A stretch of 64,000 nt of DNA from contig NC_081414.1 of assembly GCF_030272615.1 (NCBI RefSeq), positions 913,829,648 through 913,893,647 of the forward strand. Direction: 5' to 3'. Origin of the DNA: Cryptomeria japonica. Taxonomy: Eukaryota; Streptophyta; Pinopsida; Cupressales; Cupressaceae. The first letter of the stretch is position 1, and every line of letters begins with the position of its first letter. Below, piece by piece: positions 35,633 to 47,115 of the stretch. The translations under genes and the position numbers were made by a program. The notes under the pieces were generated by a model that saw nothing but the letters and a program-made list of their open reading frames with translations, did not search any database and was not told the origin of the DNA.

Positions 35633-36125
35633 TTGTTTAGGGTGACATGCAAGATTCTTGGTAAAGTATGCAAGGTGATAGTTGATTCAAGCTCAACTGA
35701 CAATATCATATCAGAAGAGGTAGTTAGGAAGCTGAAACTCACAAGGATACCCCACACAAACCCATACAAGGTGACATGGTTGAATCATGAGCAGAGTGTG
35801 CTAGTCAATGAGCAGACTTGGGTAGAGTTTTCCATTGGAGGATACAAGGACAAAATCCTTTGTGATGTGTTACCCATGGATGCATGTCATCTACTACTAG
35901 GAAGACCCTGGCAATTTGATAGGAAGGTGATCTATGATTGAGAGGAGAACTCCATTTCCTTTAAGAAGGACAACAAGACCTTCAAGATTCAGTCTTTGAT
36001 AGAGAATGAAGAAGGAACTTCAAAGACACCTAGTGTCTTAATGGCTACCGGTAAAGAGTTTTTGAACTTGCTAAATGAGGAGGAGATAGTGAAGTGTGCC
36101 ATCTTTGTGAAACCAAAGGGGGAAG
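35633..36125 (+). pseudogene. pol: Element E protease
   Basis: Pepsin-like retroviral protease: VIVDSSSTDNII at about 35678 replaces the expected DSG with DSS (a GGC to AGC change fits G-to-A decay), followed by the conserved CDVLPMDACHLLLGRPW block. A stop follows at 35939. Confidence 0.8.
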
Positions 36126-36129
36126 AAGA

Positions 36130-37525
36130 CAAATTGTAGGCAGAAATACCCAAGGAGGTAAAGCAAATGTTGCAAGAGCATAAGGATATAGTGAGTGATG
36201 GAACACCTACAACACTCCCACCTAGAAGGTCTATAAGTCATCAAATAGACTTTGTTCCTAGTGCATCCTTACCTAACAAGGTTGCATATAAGCTCACACC
36301 TGATCAGAATAAGGAGGTAGCAAGGCAAGTGTAGGAGTTATTGGAACAAGGATTGATTAAGAAGAGCATCAGCCCATGTGCAGTCCTGGTAGTGCTAGCA
36401 TCAAAAAAAGGAGGTAAGTGGAGACTTTGCACTGACTCAAGAACAATTAATAGGATTACCATAAGGTATAGGTTTCCTATTCCTAGAATAGAGGATCTAA
36501 TGGATTGTTTAGGAGGGACTATGTATTTTACTAAGCTAGACCTTAAAAGTGGTTATCACCAGATAAGAATTAAGGAGGGTGATGAGTGGAAGATTGCTTT
36601 CAAGACCACAGATGGATTGTATGAATGGCTTGTGATGCCATTTGGACTCACCAATGCTCCAAACACCTTCATGAGGCTGATGAATGAAGTGTTGAAGGAT
36701 TTCACAGGCAGATTTGTGGTGGTGTACCTAGATAACATTCTCATCTATAGCAGAACCAAAGAGGAGCACCTTGAGCATTTGAGGTTCGTCTTAGAGAGGT
36801 TGCATGAGGAGAAGCTATCCATCAACCTAGAGAAGTGTGACTTCTTGAAGCAAGATCTGGTTTACTTAGGATTTGTGGTGTCCAAAGGAACCTTGAAGAT
36901 GGATCCAAGCAAAGTGGAGGCAATCTTGAATTAGCCTGCACCTAAAACAGGGACTGAGGTAAGAAGTTTCCATGGATTAGCTCAATTCTATAGGAAGTTT
37001 GTGAGGAATTTTAGTGGTATATGTGCACCAGTCCTTGACACCATTAAAGGAGGTCTTAAAATCAAGTTTAGATGGACTGAGCAGGATAACAAAGCATTTC
37101 AATTGTTGAAGCAAGAAGTAGCCACAAAACCTATCCTTCTCCTACCTACGTTTGATAAGCTATTCACTTTGGAGAGTGATGCAAGTGGAATTGTAGTAGG
37201 GGGTGTATTGAGCCAAGATGGAAGACCTGTGGCATTTTTCAGTGAGAAGCTTAATGAAGCAAAGAAGAAGTACTTAGCTTATGACCTAGAGTTGTATGCA
37301 TTAGTGCAGTCTCTAAAGAAATGGAGGCATTTCCTACTTCCAAAAGAATTTGTAGTGTTCACAGACAATCAGGCATTGAGTTACATCAACACTCAAGAGA
37401 AGCTAAGCAATAGACATCTGAAATGGATGGAATATCTCCAATCCTTCACCTTCACCATCAAGCATAAGAAGGGGCAACTTAATAAGGTGGCAGATGCATT
37501 AAGCATGAAGTTGTTGACTGTTTAA
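36130..37525 (+). pseudogene. pol: Element E RT and RNase H
   Basis: RT blocks [26 protein letters not shown] and [13 protein letters not shown] are all present, but the catalytic YLDD is YLDN (AAC at 36734-36736), which removes one of the metal-binding Asp residues. A stop at 36932 replaces the Trp or Gln of the usual ILxWPxP block. RNase H reads ESDASGIVVGGVL and FTDNQALSYI and is open from 37001 to 37525. Confidence 0.9.
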
Positions 37526-39022
37526 GAATTATAGTTGCAGAGCATAGGCATTGAAGGTTTCAAAGACCTCTATGAAGGGGATTAAGACTTCTCGTCAAGT
37601 TTACAAGGTTTGCAAAGAGTTTGAGAACCATTTCCATGGTGAGTATGCAGATTACACTCTCCAAAATGGTCTCTTGTTCAAGGGTAACTAGTTGTGTGTA
37701 CCTTGGGGATCTATGAGGGAGAACCTCATCCAAGAGAAACATAATGGTAGTTTGAGTGGACACTTTGAGATTAATAAGACCCTAGACTTAGTGTAGAGGT
37801 ACTACTATTGAGAAAAGTTGCCAAGAGATGTGAAAAGGTATGTAGAACAGTGTGGTGTATGCCAAAGAGCCAAAGGGGGATCAAGCAATGCCGATCTCTA
37901 TCAACCATTGTTGGTTCCTAATTGACCTTGGGAATGTATAAGCATGGAATTTGTAGTAGGACTTCCCAAGACTAAAATAGGTATGGACAACATCTATGTG
38001 GTAGTAGATAGATTTTCCAAAATGAGTCATTTCATACCATGTAAGACTACACATGATGCTAGCTATGTTGCACATCTTTTCTTCAAAGAGATTGTTAGGA
38101 TTCATGGACTCCCTTTAAGCATTGTTTCAGACAGGGACAACAAGTTCATGGGTCATTTTTGGAAAACATTATGGAGGAGACTAGGAACTAACTTGTCATT
38201 TAGCTCAGCTTACCATCCACAAACAGATGGTCAAACTGAAGTCATCAATAGAGTGTTAGGCAACTTGTTAAGGTGTTTAACTAAGGAGTATGGTCAAACA
38301 TGGGACTTTATCATTCCTCAAGAAAAGTATGCATATAATGACAGTGTGAATAGGACCACTGGTAAAAGTCCTTTTGAGGTTGAGTATGCCAGACATCCAA
38401 GGGGAGTATGTGAGTTGAGAGATCTTAGTAGTTTGGAAATCAAGAGTGGGCAAGCAGAAGACTTCACCCAAACCATCAAGGAAGTTCAAGAGCAAGTTAA
38501 GAAGGCCATCCTTGAATCCACTCAAAAACTGAAAGCTAAAGTGGATGAGAAAAGGAGAGAAGTTCAGTTCAAGGTGGGTGACTATGTGATGGTCCATTTG
38601 AGCAAAGCTAGGATGTAAAGTGGTAAGCCTACCAAACTGCAGATGAAGAGGGTAGGACCTTGTAAAATTCTGGCAAAATATGGTGAGAACGCCTACAAGG
38701 TTGACTTACCTTCAAACTTAAACATTTCACCAGTCTTCAATGTTGCTGATCTGGTAATGTACAAGGGAGAGATAGCAAAGCAGACTGAGAACCAAGCCAA
38801 GGTGTTACAAGACTTGGATATAAACACCTTACCTCAAGCGAAGAGGCCTAAAGCAGAGGAGATCTTGGAATCAAGGGTGAAGAAGTCTACTAGACACTAG
38901 GTCTACATGGAGCACTTAGTGAAATGGGCAGATCAACCAGTATCTGAAGCTACATGGGTGGAGGAGAGTAGGTTCAAGACACTTGGAATAGACTCGTCTC
39001 TCATCTCTTCTTCTATTTCTTA
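37526..39022 (+). pseudogene. pol: Element E integrase and chromodomain
   Basis: The first part (37526-37830) is riddled with stops. The zinc half is CGVCQRAKG (37852). The catalytic core has MEFVVGLP (Glu at 37947 where Asp is expected), SDRDNKF (Asp 38130) and TDGQTEV (Glu 38238). The GPF-type block (38643) and a chromodomain (MEHLVKWADQPVSEATW) follow, ending near 39020. Stops at 38616 and 38898 separate the blocks. Confidence 0.88.
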
Positions 39023-39030
39023 GTTGTGTG

Positions 39031-39043
39031 TAGAGGGGGAGTA
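39031..39043 (+). other. Element E polypurine tract
   Basis: TAGAGGGGGAGTA abuts the 3' LTR. Confidence 0.85.
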
Positions 39044-40637
39044 TGGTGTAGGAGCACCCTTCCAGACTCTTTCTTTTTCTTTGTCTTGTTGGTGTTATGC
39101 TTCTTTAGAAGCCATTGTACATAAAATAATGAGCCATGTGCTCATAGGTCCTAGGTAGGGTCCTAGAGGAGATCTTAGGGGTCATAAGTCAAGATTGTGA
39201 TTTTCTTGAAAATGGAGAGTATGTGTGTCCTGGAAGTGTTTATGGGTCCTTCATATCATGGTGGTGTCCTTAGGTTGGCCCATTGTGGGTCTAGGAGTCA
39301 TGAAGAGCAACATTGGGAAAGTTGCTCAAAAGTTTCAAAAGTTGCATGACAACTTTTAAAAGTTGTCAAGCAACTTTTCCACCATGATGTCAAAAACCTT
39401 AGGTTGGCATGGACAACCCTAAATGTGGCACACCGACCGAGGTATGGGTAGTATAATATGTTACAAACCCTAAGTTAAAGGGTTGGATGTCATACATTGT
39501 ACGGCCCAAAGAAGAAAAGCCTGACTGTGACTGTTTTTGGGTTGCCAGTCAGTTTGAATGAAGTTACCGAGCAAACTAATGGGTTGATTTGTGAGAAAAC
39601 CTGTGTGAAATGTCTACTTTGGTGTATATATCTTCATTGTGAGTGATTAGATTATCTTTTTGTTTACTGGTTGAGTGTGTTTGTAAATAATTTGTAAATT
39701 GGAGTCTTACTGTCCAGTTTTGGACCAGTTTGAGTAAATGAAGTCTTAACTCCATTCCCCATTGTGGAACCACCATGAAACCATCTGGAATGGATGTGAA
39801 GACCCTATACTATAGTCCCAAGAAAGAAATGCCCTTGGAAATGAAAGGAGGCCAAGCAAAGACCCATTCCTAAACGAGACTGGACAGTGCCCGGTTAGAA
39901 ATGGTTGTTGGTGCAGAGGTCTTGGAGAGCAAGGTTGATTAGTGGAGAGTGCATCCTTTGGAGGAAGTGTAGAGGAGTGAGTGAAGAATCATTGGTGTGA
40001 AGGAGGAGCCTCCACCAATCCAAACAAGGTGGCTAGAATTAAAAACCTTCACTGTGACCTAGGCAGACTCTAAAAACCCTCACAAAAACCCTTGAAAACC
40101 TTAAAATCCACCTAGGACAGTGTATGGACACTTGGAGACCTAAAACCTAGAAAATCCTTGAGTCCTTGCAAAATCAATGGCAGTCCTTTTTGGGAGATTG
40201 CGTTTTTTGTGCATCATTTGTGAGAGGGAGCCCTAGAAGACCAGTTAGGAGGCCTAATTGGTCCTAATCCTTGTAGCCCTTTTGAAGGCAAAAACCCAAA
40301 TTTGTGAAATCGATAAGGGGTTAGAATCTTGAAACCTCTTGGGGGCTCATGAATGGGTGGAAAAACCTTGAAATAGACCTGAATCAACCTTGCTAGGACC
40401 TTGGAAGGTGTGGAACAAGATTAGCCCTTATTAGCCATAGTAGGGGGTTTTGAGTCCCATGAGTAGGTGAGAGAGCAGTATTGCAACTCATTGGTGGGTG
40501 GATTGGGCATGGTTGGGGGATTCCTCAAGCAAAGGGAAGTCCTAGAGACCCTAGGGTGTGTAGAGAGCACCAGGAGATCCAAGGAAAGGATCCTAGAGCA
40601 TAGACTAGGCTAGTCTATCCCTCACCCCATCCCATCA
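39044..40637 (+). repeat. Element E 3' LTR
   Basis: 1,594 bp with the same ends as the 5' LTR; followed by ATGATGGG of the host D. Confidence 0.92.
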
Positions 40638-41435
40638 ATGATGGGCCTCAGTCATGATCAAAATATGAAGTCCATCCAAAGAAGGTACATAGATCCACCC
40701 AAAATGTCAAAGAAGTCCATTCAAAGCATTTGCCACTACATTCTATTTCCCTTGAATATATCGAACCTCAAAATCATACTTGCAGATGAATTCCATCCAT
40801 CTACGCTGTTGAGCATTCAAGTTTGGCTGCGTGAAAATGTATTGCAAACTACGATGATCACTGTGCAGTTCAAACCGATGCCCTAACAGAAAATGTCACC
40901 ACCTAACTAAAGCATGAACTACAACTGCCAACTCTAAGTCATGAACTAGATAGTTTAGCTCATGTTTCTTAAGTTTGCGAGCCTCCTACATAAGCAGTTC
41001 TCCTATGCCTTCTAAAGAGGCATCTGTGCAAACCATAAAATCTCTAGATAGATCAGGAACTGCCAAAATCAGAGCACTAACAAGGAGTTCCTTCAAAGTA
41101 TGAAAAGCTGCCTCACACTGTTCTAACCAAACAAACTTCTTCCCTTTCCTCTAAAAAGAAATGATCGAGTGATCTATCTGGGAAAAACTCTGAACAAAGC
41201 GACGGTAATATCCAGCCAAACCCATAAAACTATGAACCTCAAAAACATTAGTCGGTGCTGGCCAATCGATAATGGCTTGAATCTTAGAAGGATCAATAGA
41301 TACGCCTTCTCCTGAAACTACATGACCAAGATAGTTCACCTCAGATTGGAAGAAATCACACTTTGCAAAGTTGGCATAAAGATGATTCTCTCTCAAGCAC
41401 TGCAATACTTGTCGCAAGTGGCCCTCATGCTCTTC
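40638..41435 (-). pseudogene. pol: Element D RT C-terminus and RNase H
   Basis: Right to left: MEEHEGHLRQVLQCLREN…LGHVVSGEGV…DWPAPTN…GYYRRFVQSF (RT thumb and connection), then RNase H with CTDASLEGIG, the KLKKHELNY…DLELA block and HSDHRSLQYIF, and the start of the integrase leader up to TEAHH at 40638, where E cuts in. On the right it is cut by F at CATAG (41436-41440). Confidence 0.85.
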
Positions 41436-41440
41436 CATAG

Positions 41441-42894
41441 TGTTAGTGAACATCTTTGTCTTCTCAAAACACCTGCACAAAATGACTCCTAAACACCCAA
41501 GGCTGAAAGACAAACTTGCAACACAACAGTTGAGTCACTTGCCACAATTATATACAAGTTCTCTCTGCTTATTTTCCAAGGCGCAACTACCTTCGAATGA
41601 TTTGCAAAGAATCAAATAACTTGCTATGCCTTTAACCCGAAGACAAAGAAGGTAAACTAACATTCATCCATTGACATGAGATGAATGTGATTACAGATTT
41701 AATGAGTTTAAAGAAAACTAAATGAAAGGCACAAAGGCCATTTGTCTAATCTTCCAACTTCAAGGAAACAAAAGAAAGATTGAGATTTCATTTCGGATAT
41801 GAGTAATTAAAATTCAAAGATTTTAACAAACACATACGCATTTCAAATGAACAGGACAACATCTGAAATGATTGGGACAACTCAAAGATCATCTCCAATC
41901 AAAGAAAACATACTTAAACTCAAAGATTTAACATACGCTCTCTTCTTTTTACAAATACCAAAAACATGGCTCAAAGACAATTCAATCCTGCAGAAAATCT
42001 CTCCTTCTTTCCTTGGCTACCATCCCCCATCGGTTTCTCCCATAAATCATTTTGTCATAACCTTTGTTTCTTCTACAACCGATTCTTGAAATGTAACCGG
42101 TTCCACCTTTTTTTACTTTACCTTTCCCTTTTAATTTCTCCACCCATCCTCTTTATAAAATCAAGTCTTTATAAACTTTACATTCAATAGTTTATAAATG
42201 TCATTTTGGCATATTTGGACAGATGGGATATGAAAACATTAGTCCAAAATAATAATAAAAATTTGATGCTGGGCGGATGTTTTTATGACAGTCAAATTGG
42301 GTCTTGCTAGGGGGGGCATAACTTTTTACCCCACCGTTGGATCTTTCTAATTTTTAGACATGTTGTTGCATTCCTAATTTAGCACAACTTGACTGGAGAG
42401 ATCGAGCAAATAATGTCTGAGGAAAAAGTTATTGATGTCTGAGTGGAGGTATATAAAACTGTCAGAACAATCAAACTTGCTGTCCAAACTCCAACATTTA
42501 TCAAGTGTTCTTCAATGGTTTCCATTAACAATTATTCATTCAGAATTGAAACCATATTACTTTAATTTCCTCATTGAAGAGTACAATAATTTCTCATTGC
42601 CTCTTATAAAAGGATGTGGAAATGTAACATTTCTTCACATGCTGTAACAAAAGATCTTCACATGAATGGCCACAATTTGTAGATATGAGCCTGCCTGAAC
42701 CAATTGTACCTTGTTGAAGTTGATCTTTGAACTAAAAATTTGAAATAAACCTTTGAACATCTTCGAAACTCTTTGAACTTAGTTTTAAGGGGTTCAATAC
42801 TCATTCTTAATAGATAAAATGTCCACCAGCAAGGATTGACACGAAGTAGACCCAAATTCTGAATTTTTAAATTTGGCTCTATATGGGGCTAACA
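41441..42894 (-). repeat. Element F left LTR (3' LTR)
   Basis: Plus strand TGTTAGTGAACATCTTTGTC…ATATGGGGCTAACA. Nearly identical at base level to 44492-45947 for long stretches. No obvious polypurine tract lies next to it inside the element. Confidence 0.9.
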
Positions 42895-43216
42895 TTGGCT
42901 CTACAGGGGGACTATTTTTGATACAAAAATAGAGAACTCCAGCATTCTCTAGTTGAGAAGACAAGTGCCTAGCACCATTGGGCAATAGAGTCACAAAGAG
43001 TGGAAGGGAAGCTTCTTGCAATGTGGGTGGAGGGGAGCAGGGCTAAACTAACAAACTAAAACTGAAAACGAGGAAAGCCAAAACAACAAACCACCCAAAC
43101 AAGTGGTAGGCCCAAAGCTTGGGCATTATTCGAACTAATGTTACACACACCAAAAGATATATACAATATGTACATAAGTAGGAAAAACTCCTACCACAAT
43201 AACCGGAAGCAAGAAC

Positions 43217-43865
43217 TTACACGAAGCCATTGACTGGCTGAGAGAAATAGGAGCCTTTACGGAGCAATTGACGGTGCCTCTTCGGTGTAGTCCTTAAAAA
43301 CTGCCATCTGACGACTCCATTAATTTTATAAATCATATTAGTAATAAGCAAAACTTTCTTGAATAACCATCCACCCCCAAAAAGCCATTCTTCATCATAA
43401 ATTTCTGATTTTCCTTGGGCTTTTTGCATATCATTTCCCAAATGATTTTCATTTTCGGGCTGAAAGAAATGATGTCTAGAAACCTCCTCAAGGGAAACTA
43501 CATAATCTTCAAAATATGATACCAAGATCATCATTTTTTACAAAATCTCTAGTATCATGACATATTTCAACAAAGCAAGCTGTTTTATTAAGCATGAAAT
43601 CTGCTCTCACAAGAATACTTACTTTACTTTGTGAAAGAAGCACATCATCATTACGCATACCAAGCATCCCATCTGTTTCTTCATTTATCAAAACATCATG
43701 GTGCTCAACCCCATTTCTATATTCTGGAATTTTCACAGTGGGGTTCTCTTCTTTGATAGTTGATCTTTTCATCTTCCTATTCCATCTTAACATTCTTTTT
43801 GTAAAATAGATTTTCAGAACTGGATAAATCTTTATCATGAACATATGACATCTTATTATCAACAC
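43217..43865 (-). pseudogene. Element F: second coding-like block, unknown
   Basis: Two overlapping open stretches (43865-43509 and 43534-43217) in different frames read like one disrupted protein: …ENPTVKIPEYRNGVEHHDVL…VSILVRADFMLNKTACFV…, then …HHFFQPENENHLGNDMQKAQ…EEWLFGGGWLFKKVLLI…. I do not recognise the family. The acidic and polar first half followed by a Gly/Trp and hydrophobic stretch does not look like random frame reading. Confidence 0.45.
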
Positions 43866-43889
43866 AAATTCTAATAGGGGAACATGATA

Positions 43890-44408
43890 TTACTTCAATA
43901 TCACCATTGATAAATTCTTTAGTTGGCTGATTACAAATCTCAAATGCAAAGAATCATCCTTGTTTGTCCTTTCAAAGAAACTAAAAGCCTCACATTGCTG
44001 CATACTAGTCCGAAAATCTTTATTATTAGAACTACTTGAATCTAGATGACATCCCATACCTATGGAGTTGAGAGATTCTACTTCTGGACTGAAGAAAGAT
44101 TGTGACAAAACCTTGTCATTTGAATTCATGAGCTTTTCAACACCAATTTGCTCCTTCTTGCTTGCTGATGGTTTTTGCACGACGGATTTTCTCTTGATAA
44201 GGATAGCACCATAGAAGGATTTTAGAAATCCTACTTCCCTTGCCAAGTCTTTTATAACTTCTTTGATTGGGTTTTCTTTAAATGGTGGAATAAAGATAAA
44301 AATATCAGAGATATCTTCACTTCTTGCTGGAACCCAATATTTTAAAATTTCTGGATATCTTTGATATACTTCATGGTATTCATTTTCAATAGAGCCGCCA
44401 ACCTCCAT
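43890..44408 (-). pseudogene. Element F: first coding-like block, unknown
   Basis: I start it at ATG 44408 (context AGGATGG), because the longer ORF upstream reads LTR and primer site. About 172 residues: MEVGGSIENEYHEVYQRYPE…, then …IFIFIPPFKENPIKEVIKDL…VGFLKSFYGAILIKRKSV…, ending in a Ser-rich acidic part. Sense seems to continue past the stop in another frame (…EICNQPTKEFINGDIEVISC…), suggesting a frameshift near 43930. It is the first ORF after the primer site, the place of gag. I do not recognise the family. Confidence 0.5.
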
Positions 44409-44467
44409 CCTCGAGGAGGTACCTTCAAATTTCTGAGAAAAGAAAACACTAAGACTGCGATTCCTTT

Positions 44468-44484
44468 CTCCAGCAGAGTCGCCA
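44468..44484 (-). other. Element F primer-binding site, not iMet
   Basis: The minus strand reads TGGCGACTCTGCTGGAG seven bases inside the right LTR. This starts with the TGG expected of a tRNA 3' end but differs from the TGGTATCAGAGC class used by A, B, C, D and G. I cannot name the tRNA with certainty. Confidence 0.7.
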
Positions 44485-44491
44485 AAATTTT

Positions 44492-45947
44492 TTTTAGTGA
44501 ATAGATTTGTCTTCTCAAAACACCTGCACAAAATGACTCCTAAACACCCAAGGCTGAAAGACAAACTTGCAACACAACAGTTGAGTCACTTGCCACAATT
44601 ATATACAAGTGCTCTCTACTTATTTTCCAAGGTGCAACTACCTTCGAATGATTTGCAAAGAATCAAATAACTTGCTATGCCTTTAACCTGAAGACAAAGA
44701 AGGTAAACTAACATTCATCCATTAACATGAGATGAATGTGATTACAGATTTAATAAGTTTAAAGAAAACTAAATGAACGGCACAAAGACCATTTGTCTAA
44801 TCTTCCAACTTCAAGGAAACAAAAGAAAGATTGACGTTTCATTTTGGATATATGAGTAATTAAAATTCAAAGATTTTAACAAACACATATGCATTTCAAA
44901 TGAATACGACAGCATCTGAAATGAATGGGACAACTCAAAGATCATCTCCAATCAAAGAAAACATACTTAAACTCAAAGATTTAACATACGTTCTCTTCTT
45001 TTTACAAATACCAAAAACATGGCTCATAGACCATTCAATCCTACATAAAATCTCTCCTTCTTTCCTTGGCTACCATCCCCCATCGGTTTCTCCCATAAAT
45101 CATTTTGTCATAACCTTTGTTTCTTCTACAACCGATTCTTGAAATGTAACCGGTTCCACCTTTTTTTACTTTACCTTTCCTTTTTACTTTCTCCACCCAT
45201 CCTCTTTATAAAATCAAGTCTTTATAAACTTTACATTCAATAGTTTATAAATGTCATTTTGGCATATTTGGACAGGTGGGATATGAAAACATTAGTCCAA
45301 AATAATAATAAAAATTTGATGTTGGGCGGATGTTTTTATGACAGTCAAATTGGGTCTCGCTACGGGGGGCATAACATTTTACCCCACCATTGGATCTTGC
45401 CAATTTTCGGATATGTTGTTGCATTCGTAATTTAGCACAACTTGAAAGGAGAGATTGAGGAAATTATGTCCGAGGAAAAAGTTATTGATGTCTGAGTGGA
45501 GGTATATAAAACTGTCAGAACAATCAAACTTGCTGTCCAAACTCCAACATTTATCAAGTGTTCTTCAATGGTTTCCATTAACAATTATTCATTCATAATT
45601 GAAACCATATTACTTTAATTTCCTAATTGAAGAGTACATTAATTTCTTATTGCCTCTTATAAAAGGATGTGGAAATGTAACGTTTCTTCACATGCTGTAA
45701 CAAAAGATCTTCACATGAATGACCACAATTTGTAGATATGAGCTTGCCTGAATCAATTGTACCTTGTTGAAGTTGATCTTTGAATTGAACCTTTGAAATA
45801 AACCTTTGAACATCTTCGAACCTCTTTGAACTTAGTTCGAAGGGGTTCAATACTCATTCTTAATAGATAAAATGTCCACCAGTAAGGATTGACACAGAGT
45901 AGACCCAAATTCTGAATTTTTAAAGTTGGCTCTATATGGGGCTAACA
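44492..45947 (-). repeat. Element F right LTR (5' LTR)
   Basis: 1,456 bp. Its inner end has decayed to a T run (TTTTAGTGAA instead of TGTTAGTGAA). The outer end CTAACA abuts the target copy CATAG. Confidence 0.9.
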
Positions 45948-45952
45948 CATAG

Positions 45953-46627
45953 ATCTAGAATAAATCAAAATATCATCCAAGAATGCAAGGACAAAATGAT
46001 CAAGGTAGGTGAAAAAATCCCATTCATGAGGCTCATGAAAACTGAAGGCACATTCGTCAACCCAAATGACACCACTGCGAACTCATAGTGACCATAACGG
46101 GTATGAAAAGTTGTCCTATGAATACCTGCATCATGAATGCACAACTGATGATACCTAGATTTCAGATCAATCTTAGAGAACACATTGGCTCACTTTACCT
46201 GATCAAAGAGATCATCTATACAAGGCAATGGATATCGATTCCGGATGGTTACCTTATTCAATTGTTGGTAATCAATGCATAACCGAAGAGAACCATCCTT
46301 CTTCTTAACAAAGATAACTAGCGCACCCCAAGGAGAAACACTAGGACGAATGAACCCCTTGGCCAACAATTCCACCATCTGCAATTTCAACTCACTCAAC
46401 TCTTGAGTGGTCATTTGATATGGTGCTCTCAAAATAGGTTCTTCTCCAGGAACTAAATCAATGCAAAAGTCTATGTCTCGCTTCAGAGGCATACCAGGAA
46501 TGTCAATAGGAAACACATCAACATACTCCCAAAGAAGAGGGTGACTATCAAGAGAAACTTCCCAATTTCTCTCCTCATCCATGTCCTCAAGAGAAACTGC
46601 AAAAATTGACATCCCTGACGCATACAT
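45953..46627 (-). pseudogene. pol: Element D RT, N-terminal part
   Basis: Right to left: [58 protein letters not shown] and [15 protein letters not shown]. After one extra T in a T run near 46015 the frame shifts to …[14 protein letters not shown], so the catalytic Asp pair is intact. The sequence then meets F at 45952. Confidence 0.88.
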
Positions 46628-47115
46628 CGCTTAAGCTGCATAAGGGAGATTATACAAAGGGAAATAGGTCTAGGAATACCAACTATCACCACTTTCTTGC
46701 CATGGTCATCTAAACACTCCACTATCTTCTGATGAAATTCTACATGAGCATTGTGAGATGCTAACCAATCCATCCCCAACACAACTCCATAAGACCCCAA
46801 AGGAAGGACTCGAAGATCAACTGAGGTGGAAAAGGGTCCTAGGTCCAAATCACAACTGGGAATTAAGGAATATATGACCACACAAAACCTAGTAGCCAAC
46901 ACTACTTGCCACCTATCTGCTTGTCTAGTAGACGCGAGCCCACACCACTCCACAATCGAGGAAGATATAAAAGAATCAGAAGCAATTGAGTCAAATAATA
47001 CTGAGATAGAAATACCACCCAACACACCTGTAGTCTCGATCATCGTGCCCTGGTGCTCAGCTTGGTGGTCATCAACCACCATGAAAACTCTATGGGATCT
47101 ACCTGCATCCCCAAC
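46628..47115 (-). pseudogene. pol: Element D protease
   Basis: Minus ORF from about 47082. The aspartic protease region reads ISVLFDSIASDSFIS where DSGA or DTGA is expected, then …VLPLGSYGVVLGMDWLASHNAHV…, the classic second block of Ty3 proteases. The Gly of the active-site triad is lost (DSI), so it is inactive. Confidence 0.85.

Larger units (their letters stand above)
32792..40637 (+). mobile_element. Element E: Ty3/gypsy chromovirus inserted in D
   Basis: LTRs TGGTGTAGGAGCACCC…CCCATCCCATCA at 32792-34402 and 39044-40637; total 7.85 kb. It lies in the integrase frame of D, antisense to it. The flanks are not a perfect 5-bp repeat (…GCACAAT before, ATGATGGG after). The host frame predicts that CACAATGATGGG was the original site, so the right copy has probably lost about three bases. 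All genes read plus. Confidence 0.9.
42895..44491 (-). other. Element F interior: coding-like, no retroelement domain
   Basis: Minus-strand ORFs with normal amino-acid composition fill it (see the two entries below). It contains no zinc knuckle, protease, RT or integrase motif. This could be the remains of a captured host gene or an unrelated gag; I cannot tell which. Confidence 0.6.
41441..45947 (-). mobile_element. Element F: non-autonomous LTR element with unrecognised interior
   Basis: LTRs of 1,454 and 1,456 bp with TGTTAG…CTAACA ends. The target duplication CATAG (41436-41440 and 45948-45952) is perfect, and removal restores the RT frame of D from …YSRSM to MEEHEGHL…. The primer site beside the right LTR sets the orientation as minus. 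The interior is only about 1.6 kb and shows no gag or pol motif. Confidence 0.9.

Noticed and set aside
43890-44564. Full-length reading of the 224-residue minus ORF
   Set aside because: Its first 52 residues read LTR and primer-binding site; I start the coding-like block at ATG 44408.
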